Assembly (NCBI RefSeq): GCF_964340395.1
Contig: NC_135563.1
Location: forward strand, 18,871,151 to 18,935,150
DNA length: 64,000 bases
Direction: 5' to 3'
Source of the DNA: Glandiceps talaboti
Taxonomy: Eukaryota > Hemichordata > Enteropneusta > Spengelidae
Position numbers and translations under genes: made by a program. Under the pieces are notes generated by a model. That model did no database searches and was not told the origin of the DNA. It saw nothing but the letters and a program-made list of their open reading frames with translations. Shown here piece after piece: positions 13,202 to 25,614 of this stretch (position 1 is the first letter of the stretch; each line of letters begins with the position of its first letter).

Positions 13202-14504
13202 ATGTGTGTGTGTGTGTAAACAACTTAAAGTCAAAAACCGCTGAACCGATTGCCACGATATTTGGTGGGTCCATTACTTTGGGTGTCTAGTTGGGAAATT
13301 GTTCAAATCAAAATGATCGCATCACAGGTGTGTGATTTGGGTCAAAAAATGTGATTTTTGGTCAAAAAACTTAAACTCAGAAACTACTGGGCAGATTGGT
13401 GCGAAATTTGGTGGGAACATTCTTAAGGTGGTGTAAAGTAAGATTTGTTCATGACGGGATGATTCCATCAGTGATATGCAAATTAGGGCTAAAAATGTGT
13501 CTTTTTGGTTAAAAATCTATAATTCTAAAACTACTGAGCAGATTGGGCTGAAATTTAATGGGAATGTATCTAGGGATGTATGGACGAAGAAATATTAAGC
13601 TTACCATGATTCCATGAGTGATATGCAAATTAGGTGTAAAAATGTTCATTTTTGGTCAAAAACTTATATCTCAAAAAGTACTTGGTCAATTAGTCTGAAA
13701 CTTGGCGAGATGTTTCTGAAACTGTTATTCTGCAGATTTTCTTAAAAACATTTTGACAAAATTGGCCCTAGCGACCATGACCACGCCCTTAGCAACAACC
13801 AAATGGCAGTATATTTTGGTCAAATAACAACATCAACTGGTAAGCAAGTGAGTAAACATTCAAAAAATGTATGCAAATACCCTAGCAACCATGACCACGC
13901 CCATAGCAACAGCCAAACGGTGGTGTATTTCACAAAGATAACAACAGGGTTTAATAGATAATTGAATAAACATCCAAAAAATGTATGTAAATTTGCATAG
14001 CAACAAGACCACGCCCATAACAACAGCCAAATAATCACGTATATTGCAAAGATAACAACAGGAATAGAAAGACAGATGAATTAACATTTAAAAAATGTAT
14101 GCAAATACCCTAGTAACCATGACCACGCCCATAGCAACAGCCAAACGGTGGTGTATTTCACAAAGATAACAACAGGGTTTAATAGACAATTGAATAAACA
14201 TTCAAAAAAATGTATGTAAATTTTCCTAGCAACAAGACCACGCCCATAGCAACAGCCAAATGATCACGTATATTGCAAAGACAATATCAGGAATTCATAC
14301 ACAAGTGAACAAAAACATACACAAATGTATGCAAATATATCTAACAACATGACCACGCCAATAGCAACAGCCAAATGATAGCATTTATCGTAAAGATAGC
14401 AACATGGTTGGATAGGCAACTGGATAGTTATTCAGCAAATAAACACCTATTGTTAGCATAGACTAGCATATGGATAAACATTTTTAAAAACTACAGTTGT
14501 GCTA
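13109..14504. mobile_element. Nonautonomous element with two internal tandem-repeat arrays
   Basis: The ends are an 11-bp inverted pair, TAGCACAACTG (13109-13119) and CAGTTGTGCTA (14494-14504). Inside are a (TG)n run (about 13165-13218), an array of about four 145-bp units (about 13235-13720; each has a GAAATTTGGTGGGAA-like core), and an array of six units spaced 114-115 bp (about 13750-14440; landmark GACCACGCCC at about 13779, 13893, 14007, 14121, 14236 and 14351). There is no coding sequence. The class is uncertain: nonautonomous DNA transposon or Helitron-like. Confidence 0.6.
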
Positions 14505-14559
14505 CAACGCCATTGGCGGTATTTTTTATAAACTTTGCTTATCTAAACAGACCACATGT

Positions 14560-14717
14560 CTCTAATTTTAGTCTCATGATGATTACCCTTATGAAATCTA
14601 ATAAGGCAATCATCAAATCTGAACACTTTCAAGAACAAACTGAAGATGCTTCTATTCAAACAGATTTTTGGCACCATTGAACATAACTATGGTTTTGGAG
14701 TCTGGCGCTATAGAAAT

Positions 14718-14748
<31 letters not shown>

Positions 14749-14762
14749 ATCGATTATCAATT
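14560..14762 (+). mobile_element. 5'-truncated non-LTR retrotransposon 3' end (CR1/L2 type)
   Basis: The frame reads NLNTFKNKLKMLLFKQIFG around 14619-14672. This resembles the conserved C-terminal end of CR1/L2-type reverse transcriptases (F-K-x-x-L-K-x-x-L-F-x-Q). It is followed by a short 3' tail ending in (GATT)n at about 14724-14750, a usual terminus for this class. The rest of the element is missing, as expected of 5'-truncated copies. Confidence 0.5.
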
Positions 14763-15840
14763 ATCAATTGAGTCATTTAGACTTTAATACAAGTTATTTC
14801 AAAGAGAAAATTTACCTGGAAAATTTCTCTCTTGAACATGCCATTGGGTACTGGTGTAGTTTTATTGCTGTTTGCACACTGCAGGCTTATCTCATATACC
14901 AGTTTTAGAATGTAAGTTTGTATACAAGTTGTTATCTGAAACATCCCATATCAGAAATCGATTTACATCAACCAAAGGATTCAAACATTTTCATTGACTT
15001 GTTAAATGTAAAGCACAAGGTTAATCTTAACTTGGGACAAACAATTTGAATATTTTTTTTTTAGAATTTCATTTGTATTTTGCTGAATTTCTTGCTCCGA
15101 TTATACTTTACGTAGTGATATAGTCTAACAATTAATTTGTATGCTAGTGTTTCAGAAAAAATAATAAGGGAAAATAAAACTTATACAATCCAGGAATTTA
15201 CAGAGAGACATTACCTAAATATTATTGAGAGTTACAGACAACTTTTTTTGAAGAGTAGATCATGTTTATAGGTAATGTCAGCTAGACATAAACACTTTGT
15301 TAAGATGATTTATACCCAGAAAAATGATGTAGAGTTGATCTCTGCTATCTCTTAATACTGTAGAAGAGTGGATCTCTTTTAACTAAATGCAATATTTCAA
15401 GTTCATCAGCTACCAGCCGGAAGGCATTGTTTTAGTTTGTGTATTTTTTTCAAAATTCCACATTATCATTTTCCTGTGGATAGTAAAATGCTGTGGTGTA
15501 AGAATGATGCCTATACTGTATAAACAAATTTTTAAGGATGGTGCCTGTATTTGTTCAAATTTTCAGTTATTTTATCCAGAGTTTATAAGTATTTTTACTT
15601 TGGGGAAAATTGACATAGAATCTCAAAAATCCTAGTATAGTATACTGTTAGATAAGTGTCAATGTATAACTTCTACTACTGGCATTGTTGGAATGGTGGA
15701 TAGTATAATAGGGACTTCCTTGATGTTTTAGTATATGCATACTAAATTATGTTGTGAAGCTGTTTATATATTATGCCTATAAATATTAAGAATGAACTCT
15801 GCAATACATTCTGCTTAGGACAAATTAAAAAAAAATTGTA

Positions 15841-16258
15841 TGTTTCCGGTAACCCGACCAACCCTAGTTTAAGCCGCCAACCCTAAGCAATTTTTTACAT
15901 TGAAAAAATGTTAATGGTGAGAATTTATTACTATATCTGTGTAAATTTTGTTTAATATTAAAGCATCTTTGGTCATTTCATTATTAAAATCCCACCCCAG
16001 AATCGAGTCTTTCAAAAATATAAGTTGAATTTATATGCTTATATAGAATACAGTATGCATATTGTGTTTGTATACTTCACCTAAAGTTGTCTTCATGTAC
16101 TGCTTTCATACCTTGCCAACTATCACAGAAGTATTGTTACACACGAGTACTATCATGTCTTAGGGTTGAAGCAATCCACCCCCCCACCCCCCATGAAATT
16201 AAAAATATAAAACTCCGACCTACCTACCCTATTTTATGAAGCCATGTTATCGGAAACA
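15841..16258. mobile_element. MITE-like element with TGTTTCCGRTAAC termini
   Basis: TGTTTCCGGTAAC at 15841 and its inverted counterpart GTTATCGGAAACA ending at 16258 bracket 418 bp. Sub-terminal ACCCGACCAACCCTA and its loose inverted match near 16215-16230 extend the symmetry. No coding sequence; no target duplication confirmed. Confidence 0.5.
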
Positions 16259-19200
16259 AACGTTTTTTTTTTTTATTTTTGCCTGAAATGTCCCTTTTAA
16301 AAGTACATGTTGAGTAATCTTATCTTTCATAACATAGCCAAATTGTCACAAGAGGGCGCTGTTTAAAAATTATTACTACTTTGTAAATGATGGTCTCATT
16401 TATTAAGAAGCTGTACAGTATAGGTACTGGTATACTTAGTAGCTACATAATACCCAAGATGGCATTTACTACGTTGTTAATCATATTGTCTGTTTAGTAA
16501 ATTTTATCGTCTCCCGTATTATTCAAGGAACTTTCAGATGTTTTCAAAGCGTTATACTTTATTTGAATTATGTATTGGTAGTAACAGGTAGTTATAGCAT
16601 TGTCTAAAATATCTACTAAACACATCTAGTGCTGTCAAGTTCAGATAAAACAGAATCAAAAATGACTGCAACTACTCTTCTTTGTTGAAATAGAGATGCA
16701 TCAGTTCAATTTTCTTTTTAATTCATGCGCATTATTTCTAGAACATGCAGACATTTAGTGTGTTCAAAGGGAAGTCAGTATGTTATTAATTCATGCAACA
16801 GAAATTAGATGAACAGCATCACATTAAAAAAACAAACCAATGTGTGTATAGAAGCAATGAAATTTTGTGACTTTTTTTAACACAACTCTGCTGTCAGTGA
16901 CACCAAAATTAGTTAGCATGATAGATGTATATCTGTCAAGTTTACAGTATCTGTGAGTAAAGAAAAGTAGTTTTGTATTATCAGTGAACTGTTTTTGTTT
17001 CAGGCTTCTTTTGTGGTTTATTTTAATTCTAAATGTATTGATTTGTAGTGAATACAGTAAAGATCTGCTTCTACAAATTTGTAGTAGAAAACTGCCTGAA
17101 GAGTTACCATAAAATTTCCTTTCTCTTTCAACTTCAATAAAGATAGATAGTAGACAATTGTCTATAGTAGAGATCATAGTATTAGTCATAGTATTATGTA
17201 AGTATTTGACATTTTGTTGTTGTTTCATTAAGTTTGTAGTTGATGTCAGCTTTATATCAAAGAATTCAACAGCACAGTCCACTAGCCTCACCAGAATTAT
17301 TTACTTGAAATTTACTTGAAATTTTGAAAGTAGCTGCATGAGTTCATAGAATATCCATGTGAACCACAGATGTTCTCTCAATAAGTACAAGACTAACTAC
17401 AATTTACAAAGCTGTTTTATACCACAGTGAACAGTTACTTCACACATTATATGTAACTGACATACCCACACAAATGTGGGAAATTTTGTGAACTCATAGC
17501 TAGAGCTATTTGGTCTAACTCAGTGATGTGTTGTAAATTTTGACTTGAGGTTTCTTGAATGTTATATTGACCTGAGAGTAGATCAGTGCTATCTCATGTG
17601 ATTCTATAGTAAATACAGAATGGTGAGGTAGAATAACAGTTCAGTCTAATAATATCACATACAGTTTGTAAACTTGTCTACATGCATTTACTGCATGGAG
17701 GGGGGGGGGGGTCATCTTGGTCATAGTACACAGCTATTCTCATGTATCCATGGAAGCTTTGCCAGCTCAGTTGTTATAGCAGACAGTTATAATTTCAAGT
17801 ATAACTGAAGGGATTGGGAATGCACTGTATGAATATTCTAGATCTACGCATGGTGTCTAATTAACTCTGTAAAAAGCTTGAGATTCGATGCCACAGATAG
17901 CACTAGGCTACTATATGAGGTGAGCACTGGGACATTTTCTAACTTGAAAGGTATAGCTATTTAAAGTAATTGTTAAATACTGACAATTGACTGAAGCCAT
18001 AGCCAGTGGATTTAGAATGTGTAAAAGAAAGTCAATGCCTGTGGACATGTTATACAATAACCTTCTATTCATCTGGCAGGAATAAGATTAACAATCAATC
18101 ACTTCTTCATACTGGAAAAACCACACCAATAATACTGAACCAATTTTGACTTGCTTACATAACATAATCTTTCAAAAAACTTTGTTTGTGTAGTCAATAA
18201 TTTCATACACTCATTTAGTTGTATTGTATTCTTGACCGCTGGTAAACTCTTTTATCAAAATTAGTTCTGTTTTCTAAGAATATGAGATGTTATTGTAGTA
18301 ATATGAATGTTTTATAATAACCATTTACATGGAATGTAGACTGAGATAATAAATATTAATTTTAATAAAGATTAAAGTGTTCTTTATTGTTCTTTTTCAT
18401 TCACATTTCGAAGAAATATTTGTACTGGAACAAGCAATTAGTAATAGTCAACAGTGTCACAAAGCTGTTCAATTTTGCAAACAAAGGTATGCTGATGCAT
18501 TTGACTTCTATTTGCAGAAACTATTCCACTTCCACATCTGTACTAGTTCAAACAATTGTACTAATGGACTTGTAAGACTTGTGTTTTTTCATCTTGAGTG
18601 CTTGTCCTACCAGACATTTCACTTTGCACTAACCACACTTTCGCCTGAAGTAAGTAACAATTATGCAAGTCCTCTATTAATGTAATTATATCTTTCCTGA
18701 CTGTATCATGCTGAAAATCTGTCCAATAGTTTGACTAATCTTAAGAAACTAAGGAGTCCAAGAGCACTGAGGTGGCCACCCAAGGCAGTTGAAAGATATA
18801 AGAAAGTTGACATTGTCACCTTGGGAAAGCAAAGAACAAAGGTGACAATTTCATATTTCTCATTATGATTCCAGTGGTTGATACTTTTTAAGCAGGTGAA
18901 GAACAACAGTCAAATACTTGTACACACATTTCTCTCTTTGTTTTCCATGTCTGTTCAAGAATTCTTGAAATGGACTTTCTTTGCTCGAGGAGGTAGGTGT
19001 CTAAGAAACAGAACAGAAACATGAATTGTTTGAGCATGCATGTTAGTTCAACTCTAAAATAATTTTTAAATATCCTATAATATTTATTACAGAGGAGTTC
19101 ACTAATATAGAATCATCAAAGGGAAAAGACTGTCAGCAAAGGATAGAATGTATAACACTGATGTCATTCTGACAATTACACCCATTTAGTAGTCAGAATT

Positions 19201-19386
19201 TTTGCATTTGTATATGCTTGTTCATTTTGACTTTCCTGCCACGCATTGTTTGAGTAAATTGTTGCTTAGAACTTGCACTATTACAGGGTTAGTAATGAAA
19301 AGTGTGTGGTTATGAACAATTTGTATATACCCGGTATTTCATAAATACTGAGTTATTCTGCTTGCCAAATTACAACTTCAAAGATA
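16259..19386. other. Intergenic, no gene supported
   Basis: Open frames at 16824-17291 (-) and 18377-18685 (+) match no family I know. A short block at about 18699-18990 (+) reads as plausible protein with splice-like borders but cannot be joined into a consistent gene (see findings). A run of G occurs at about 17700-17711. Confidence 0.5.
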
Positions 19387-19552
19387 GAGTAGTGTTCTGT
19401 GATACACAACCAAGTTACTTTTTTTCACATCTACATTTCGGCAACATCACTGTTGCCTTCCTCAAGACAAACTGACAATGATTACTCTTCACCACTAGAT
19501 GGTGGTATGGTGAAAAAAAAGTAACTTGGTTGTGTATCGAAGAACACTACTC
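19387..19552. mobile_element. 166-bp MITE with about 40-bp inverted ends
   Basis: The left arm GAGTAGTGTTCTGTGATACA and following bases to TTTTTTTCAC are repeated inverted at 19510-19552. The spacer holds a smaller hairpin (GGCAACATCACTGTTGCC, about 19440-19457). Located just downstream of the CCDC172-like gene. Confidence 0.75.
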
Positions 19553-19676
19553 ATTAAAGTTCCAACCTTATGGGCCTGTTTATACTGAGTATAGCTTCAA
19601 TGACCTAAATGACAACCACAGTTTTAATTTTATTTTTACTTCACTTTAGTACAGGTTATATATCTGTGAAAGACAC

Positions 19677-22600
19677 TTACATGGATGGCAACATTCTGGA
19701 TGATTTCCTCATACTTCTTGTACTGGTACTTTCAGATTCTTGTCTGTGTACTTGATTTGGTTGTGTTTGTTGAGATGCTGCTGGTTCACTTTGTTCTCTT
19801 CTAGTAATGGCCACAACATCAGAACTTGTCTGAACATCAGTGTCATTTAAGTTATCTTGACTTTGATAGGGATTAACAGTAGCCAACCTACCCTGGACCA
19901 TCTACAATAAAAAAATATACATATTATATTTCACTTCTGAGCAAGAAATTTATCCCTTTTATTATTTACATGTTATATATTTACAATCAAAATCAAAGTG
20001 CAATAGTATAGTATATATGAGTGGCATAGTGTAGTATTATCAGTTTTCAAATTCAAGGATTGTATACTCGCATAATCACATTGACGTAGAATATTTATAA
20101 CTGATACTCTGAATTCTAGCACAGTATGTGAAGACACAAATTACAGTTTGTTTTTGTTCATAAATCACTTAAGATCAAAACCACTGACTGGTTATTAGTT
20201 AAATGTTTTGCTTGTTTGTTCAAAATGATGAATCTAAGTTCAAACTTGTACATACATCAGCTGCCAAAAACACCAGTTCAAAGTAATAATAGAATAATAA
20301 GTTATTTAAGCCTGCTGTCAAATTTTTACCCAATGAATGGTTTACCTGTATTCTACTATTTCTGTGTTTTTGATTTTGACTTTGTGAAACTTTTCTTGTT
20401 TTCATATTTTGTCTTTGTTGAAGCTGTTTTTGCCACTGTTTTTGTTGTAGCTGCTGTAGTTCTAACCTGTATACTTCACACATTTCCTCCATTGAGTATG
20501 CTTTGCATGATTCAAGTTCCATTTGTAACCTGTATGGTGAGAAACAGTACAAGTTAGGTATATGTAGGGCTTCACATTTGAATAAAATGAAAAACAAAAT
20601 AAAAGATAACATGTATGTTTGAGGGCGCTGTTCCAAAAAAGTTGTATGTCCGCCGTAAAAAATTTGACCTTGCATGGGGATGCAAGGCTTTATATTATAC
20701 AATAAGCAAATTTCTTTGAGTAAGATCTGTCATGTAAAAGCACCTCATAATTGTAAAATATTAAAACATTTTAAAAAAAATACAATCCCACCCCCTCCAA
20801 TAAAAAGAAAATACACAAGAAAATACATTTAACATAAATCTATACTGAATAATATTTAGAACTTCAATGAATAATATTGAGAGATCAAAATTTACAGGGT
20901 CAAAATGATTGTTATACTTTGTTTACATTTGATACAATGCAAGTGTTACTTTAGTACATCATAATTTCATTGAAGGTGGGGAATTAAGTGTACACATTTT
21001 ATATAGAGACAACATTTTACCTTTGAAATTCTGGATCAGTCTGTGGTTTCTTAGCAACTGACATCTTCCTTTTCTCTAACTCTATTATCACAGCATGTTC
21101 CTTCTCAATTTCTGTTTCTAATTCTTGAAATTATAGGACAGAATATGATAAATAGTTAAACATGTTGAAATTATATGTAATTTTCTATCTCAATGATTTA
21201 AAAAAAATAATTTTTCAAACTCAGAATGTAAATAATTAACCATAAAGTATATTCTAGCTAAATCACTAAGCTTCTTAAGGTGATGTTTTGTTTGGTTCAA
21301 TTTAGTGATTTCGCAGAATATGCTAGGTACATTTTTTACGCTCTGAGTTCAGAACAGATGCAAAATATGATTCCTGAGCAAGAAAACAATGTTTTTGGTT
21401 GTATTTCAATAATATTTTTTTAAACAATATATATAACAAGTTTACTGTGTATGACACTTAAAATATATGGTGGTAGGATAGGATATTTTAACTTGTAAAA
21501 TTGATAGTGTTGCTTTTGTCTGTTCAGCTCTACATTTTTGTTGTTGCAATGATTCAGATAAAAATGGTCTTTATTCCATCTATACTATTATCGCAGTATA
21601 TTCCCTTAGGACTATCTCAAGGCAAATTGAGGCAATGAAATTTCCTTAAATCAGAATACCATGAATTTTCTGTAGAATATCTTCTAACTCCAATTTTAGT
21701 AGACACTTGTCTTCCTCCAAGCACTGCACTTGTTCACGGTGGCTCTTGAAAGTAGTTAATTCTGATTTTACAATAAAAAAGCACATTTTAAATAATGACC
21801 CCTTTTTTTATCATGATTTTTTTATTAACTGACTCATATAAAAGGTAGGTTTTGCCATTCTGATTGAACATACTGTATATGCTGAGTCTACAAACAGAAA
21901 TGCACATATTGTGAAACCATGAGATGCTAATTTTTGGAATTCAGACTCTGAGTGAAGTATATCATACATAATTTAATGAATAAAAAACAGCACAATGTAT
22001 ATCATTAGGCCCTCATTTTCTAACATTAAAAGAACAAGAAATAAAATACCTACAGGAAATACCAGGGCATGGTGAATGAGTGAAAATGCATAAAAGTGAC
22101 AGACATCACAATCTACGTGTCTTGGAAATAAAAGTATTAAACATTTACTATAACTTTGTTAGAAAAAATTGCGACCTCATTCTTAGTACCTATCAAGTAA
22201 AGAATCAAGGATCACCATACATGTTTTTGAAGTAGAGGTACAAATTATCTTATGATTAACCTAGTTTAGAATCAAATGTGGCAACCAAATACTGTGTTAC
22301 ATGTAACTCTATTGGAAAATAAAAGCTTGTCGATTTCCTCGAAAACAAGATGGTGAATCTTAAATTTCTTCTTTTCTTTTCTTTTTTCAAAAGGGCAAGG
22401 AAGAAGCTTTTATATGGCAAAGTTTGGATAGATTTGAATGATTTTGGTTTCAGACAATTGGCTATTGCTGACTTTTCAAGTACTTGTATGTTCACATATA
22501 CCTGGAGTTTAAATTTTAATCTTAGTAACAGTGTTTTTAAGGTTGGAGAACCTTGGTAACAGAAAGGGAGAAAGGGGTAAAAATGACAGTGTTTTCCTAT

Positions 22601-25203
22601 ATTGTCTATGGTAATTTTGTTATGGTAATTTTTGTTGTTTTGTTTTGTTTTATTTTGTTTTGTTACCTTACTTTATATTGTCTATGGTAATTTTGTTAGG
22701 GAATCCAGGTAAAATAACATGGAATCCCAGTTATTTTAATTTTGAATTTTAGATTTTACCTACTTAGCAAAAATACTGTAGTAATCTACATAATGGATCA
22801 AAATTTAAAAGTCTAGATGTTACCTTTCTCTAGTATTTCTTCCTCTTGCATCAATTTGGTAAGTTTGGTTTTTGCTTCATCCTGCCTTAATTTTTGACCA
22901 CTTTCACATAAATCATATCTCTTGTTGAACTTTTGAATTTTGAACACAAAATTTTCTCTTCTTTTGAGAGCTGTTGTCTGTGTCTCTTCCTTTAGTTGAT
23001 ATAATATTGATACATAGAGAAATAAAGCATAGAGTATTGTATACATTAACAGAACAGACCAATGTTATTGTCATGGTGATATTTAAGCAATAAACCACCC
23101 CCTGGGAATGGTATACCAAGAGGTTTTGACCAGTGAATGAAATATATGCACGAGCGATAGCGAGTGCATATATTGAGTTCTCTGGTCAAAACCGAACAGT
23201 GAACATCAAAATTTGGATGCGTGCCAACTGTGCATTGTCGCTCATTTTAGACGCGCTATTTCGATGTCTAGACCAATCAGATCTCTCGATTTGCGCCATC
23301 AATATACTGGTATAATATAATTTGCAATTTGGTAGCCTTTTATTTGAATTTTTTGCAAATTGATATCTAAAAAATTATGATTTTTATTACATGAAGTTAT
23401 CAAATGAAAAAATAGAATTTTAGTTCTTACCAAATTACTTGTATAAAGAGTTTGGCTTGCCACCAGTTCCTGAACTTGTTCTTGTAAAATGCCTTCTTTA
23501 CTTTTGAGCCATTTCAGTTTCAGTTCTTCGTCACCTAATGTTTGATACTTAAAAGTTATGAAATAGAAGACAAAAATATAGATTATACATCCTGGCTTAT
23601 AAGTATCCCTTACATAGACTGCCTATATGCTTTCAGTTTGGCTCTGAGGTATAATAAATCATTATTATTTATATGTATATTTATTATGCATTTATTCATT
23701 TCTATTCATATATTTATTATTCATTTATTTAATCAAGGCAATGCATACATGCATTTGTTTACTTGCATGGAAATAAAATTTATGAAATACACATCATAAA
23801 CAGGAAATAGATAGCATCAACATCTAAGGTAAAAACATGATGAAAGATGGCAAAGTATATACAACACAATTTTGTGTTCAATTTTTCATCAAAAAGTAAA
23901 AGCAGATCTATAAAGATAAATTTTAAGATTACATAAAATCAGACAGGTTAGGAGAAAGACATATGTCAAGCTGGGTCATGACTTATTAAATGGAAACCAC
24001 AAAATGACTGCTTACCATATTGCAGTCTATTTGGACAGATATGAACATGGACTTCATTATCTTAATTGGAGAATACAAAGTTAAAGAGTTTGTATATGTC
24101 TAATGAATTCTTCACCAGTAAAGGGAAGGGGACGGCACATGCCAAAACAAAGCTCGTTGAGATGCAAGTAGACAAGCTAATCCTTTGCCTATCAATCTTT
24201 CAGGTTAAAAGTTGTTGTGGTACTTATCATTTTCACCACACCTTTTCATTGCATACCTTTAAAAGTAACTGTTCTCTTAATGCCTTCACCTCTTTATTTG
24301 TATCTATTACCAGTTCATGAACAACGTTTGTTTCAGTTTTATCTGAAATTCAGAAAATAAAGACTATAATGTTAAAAATGTCCCCTCTTTCTATTTGTGA
24401 GAACATTAAAAAAAACATGAGTACAGTCAAAGTTCTTACTGTATCAAAAAATGCAGGGATATAAAAAACGTTTAATGTTTGCCAGAAGTTCAGATAACTG
24501 AGACTATATGTATTAAAATGCCTTCTCTTTAAAACATCAGAAGTTCTAAAAGTTATCGGAAAATGATAGAGCAATGCAGAAATATAAAAACCTATTTAAT
24601 TATTGCACAAAATTCAGCAACAAATTCTGTAATTGAGACGTCATAAAAATTAAGTACTGTGAATTCTCAAAGTTCTATTATTAGTATTAATATCACATGT
24701 AAAATTATGGGTATCAAAGCTAGCTGACAAAGACAATCAAATATTGATAAGTGTTTATATACTAGTAAATGATATGGCCAGGGACGGTATTTTGACATTG
24801 GTCCTTGGGTGGTGTAAATGAGGCAATGTCACAATCGAGTTACTCGTACTCCCATCCCAAGTCCGTCTACGTCTGCAAACGTAAACAGGACTACAAATTA
24901 TGTAACGCTATCTTCGTTGTTATTCAAATATTTAATTTAATAAATTCAATTTACAGTGTTTGAGTTCTGAATCATAGACCCTACAGTGCAACGTTGGTGT
25001 AGGGTCTATGACTGAATCAATAATAAATATTACAGGTGCAACATTTAATTTTAAAATTTCCGAGTTTTCATGAATTATCGTAAAATACCAGAAATGAAAT
25101 TGTATGACATGACATGCCACTTACTTTTTATCAAATAATTTCGCCTTGCTTGAGCTTTCTGCTCGGACTGCAAAATTTGGACAAATAATTCATCAAGACT
25201 CAT
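19677..25203 (-). CDS. CCDC172: CCDC172-like coiled-coil protein
   Basis: CCDC172 is a small coiled-coil protein that in mammals binds tektin-2 and is found in the sperm flagellum; a ciliary or flagellar role here is inference. Eight exons read on the minus strand: 25203-25125, 24342-24257, 23547-23431, 22989-22824, 21761-21660, 21123-21021, 20529-20346, 19901-19677. Phases agree and give 353 aa. Landmarks are colinear with the mammalian protein: the N-terminus MSLDELFVQIL, a central KRRENFVFKIQKFNKRYDLC region, and the C-terminal KPQTDPEFQRLQMELE followed by an MEEMCEVYRLEL segment. Nearly all of it should be coiled coil; residues about 240-280 are Q/K-rich. The last exon (about 74 aa, S/T/Q-rich) has no counterpart in the 258-aa human protein as I remember it. 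Its stop codon lies within a perfect donor sequence (ATGTAAGT), so a longer isoform is possible. Confidence 0.8.
23122..23193. repeat. 72-bp palindrome in a CCDC172-like intron
   Basis: GGTTTTGACCAG at 23122 pairs with CTGGTCAAAACC ending at 23193, and ATATATGCACGAGCG pairs with CGAGTGCATATAT around a 4-base centre. The arms are about 33 bp with a few mismatches. It looks like a miniature transposon remnant or a strong hairpin. Confidence 0.7.
24971..25013. repeat. Short hairpin in CCDC172-like intron 1
   Basis: TCATAGACCCTACA and TGTAGGGTCTATGA are perfect inverted repeats around a 12-15-base loop. No function can be assigned. Confidence 0.6.
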
Positions 25204-25614
25204 GGTTCACAGAAGCCTTTCTCAAATTCTTCGTACGTTTGCTAATTTTTTAAAATACTCTTTAAGGAGTAGACTTGTCACATCTGGATTTTATCGTCCG
25301 AGAAATGTAAAAGGTCGTCTGCTGCTTTTCATACATGTAATACCGGAAGCGGAAATAAAAGATATGGCCCATGATCTTAACCAATCGAAAGTGTTCTAAA
25401 TGATGTCATAGGTCGGTGAGGTAAGTCACTAAAAGTGGAAGATGAGCTCATACTGCTGGCGCGATATTCATGTTTGTTTATTGTGTTGTGGGCAGGGCCT
25501 CGCAAATGATGACTCACCTGACCTATATAAAGACTGCAGATACAGCAAGGTAACGGCAGTGAGAGCAACATTCTCTAGGTAGCGCGAGAAGAATCCCGAC
25601 CGAAAATCGTTATT
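25204..25614. promoter_or_regulatory. Bidirectional promoter between the CCDC172-like and RING genes
   Basis: The start codons of the two divergent genes are 411 bp apart (25203 on minus, 25615 on plus), so promoters and 5' UTRs of both must share this interval. On the plus side TATATAA (25524-25530) lies about 85 bp before the RING start codon, a good position for a TATA box with a transcription start near 25555. A CRE-like ATGATGTCAT lies at about 25400. Confidence 0.65.

Noticed and set aside
16824-17291. 155-aa open frame on the minus strand
   Set aside because: No similarity to any family I know; AT-rich region where frames of this size occur by chance.
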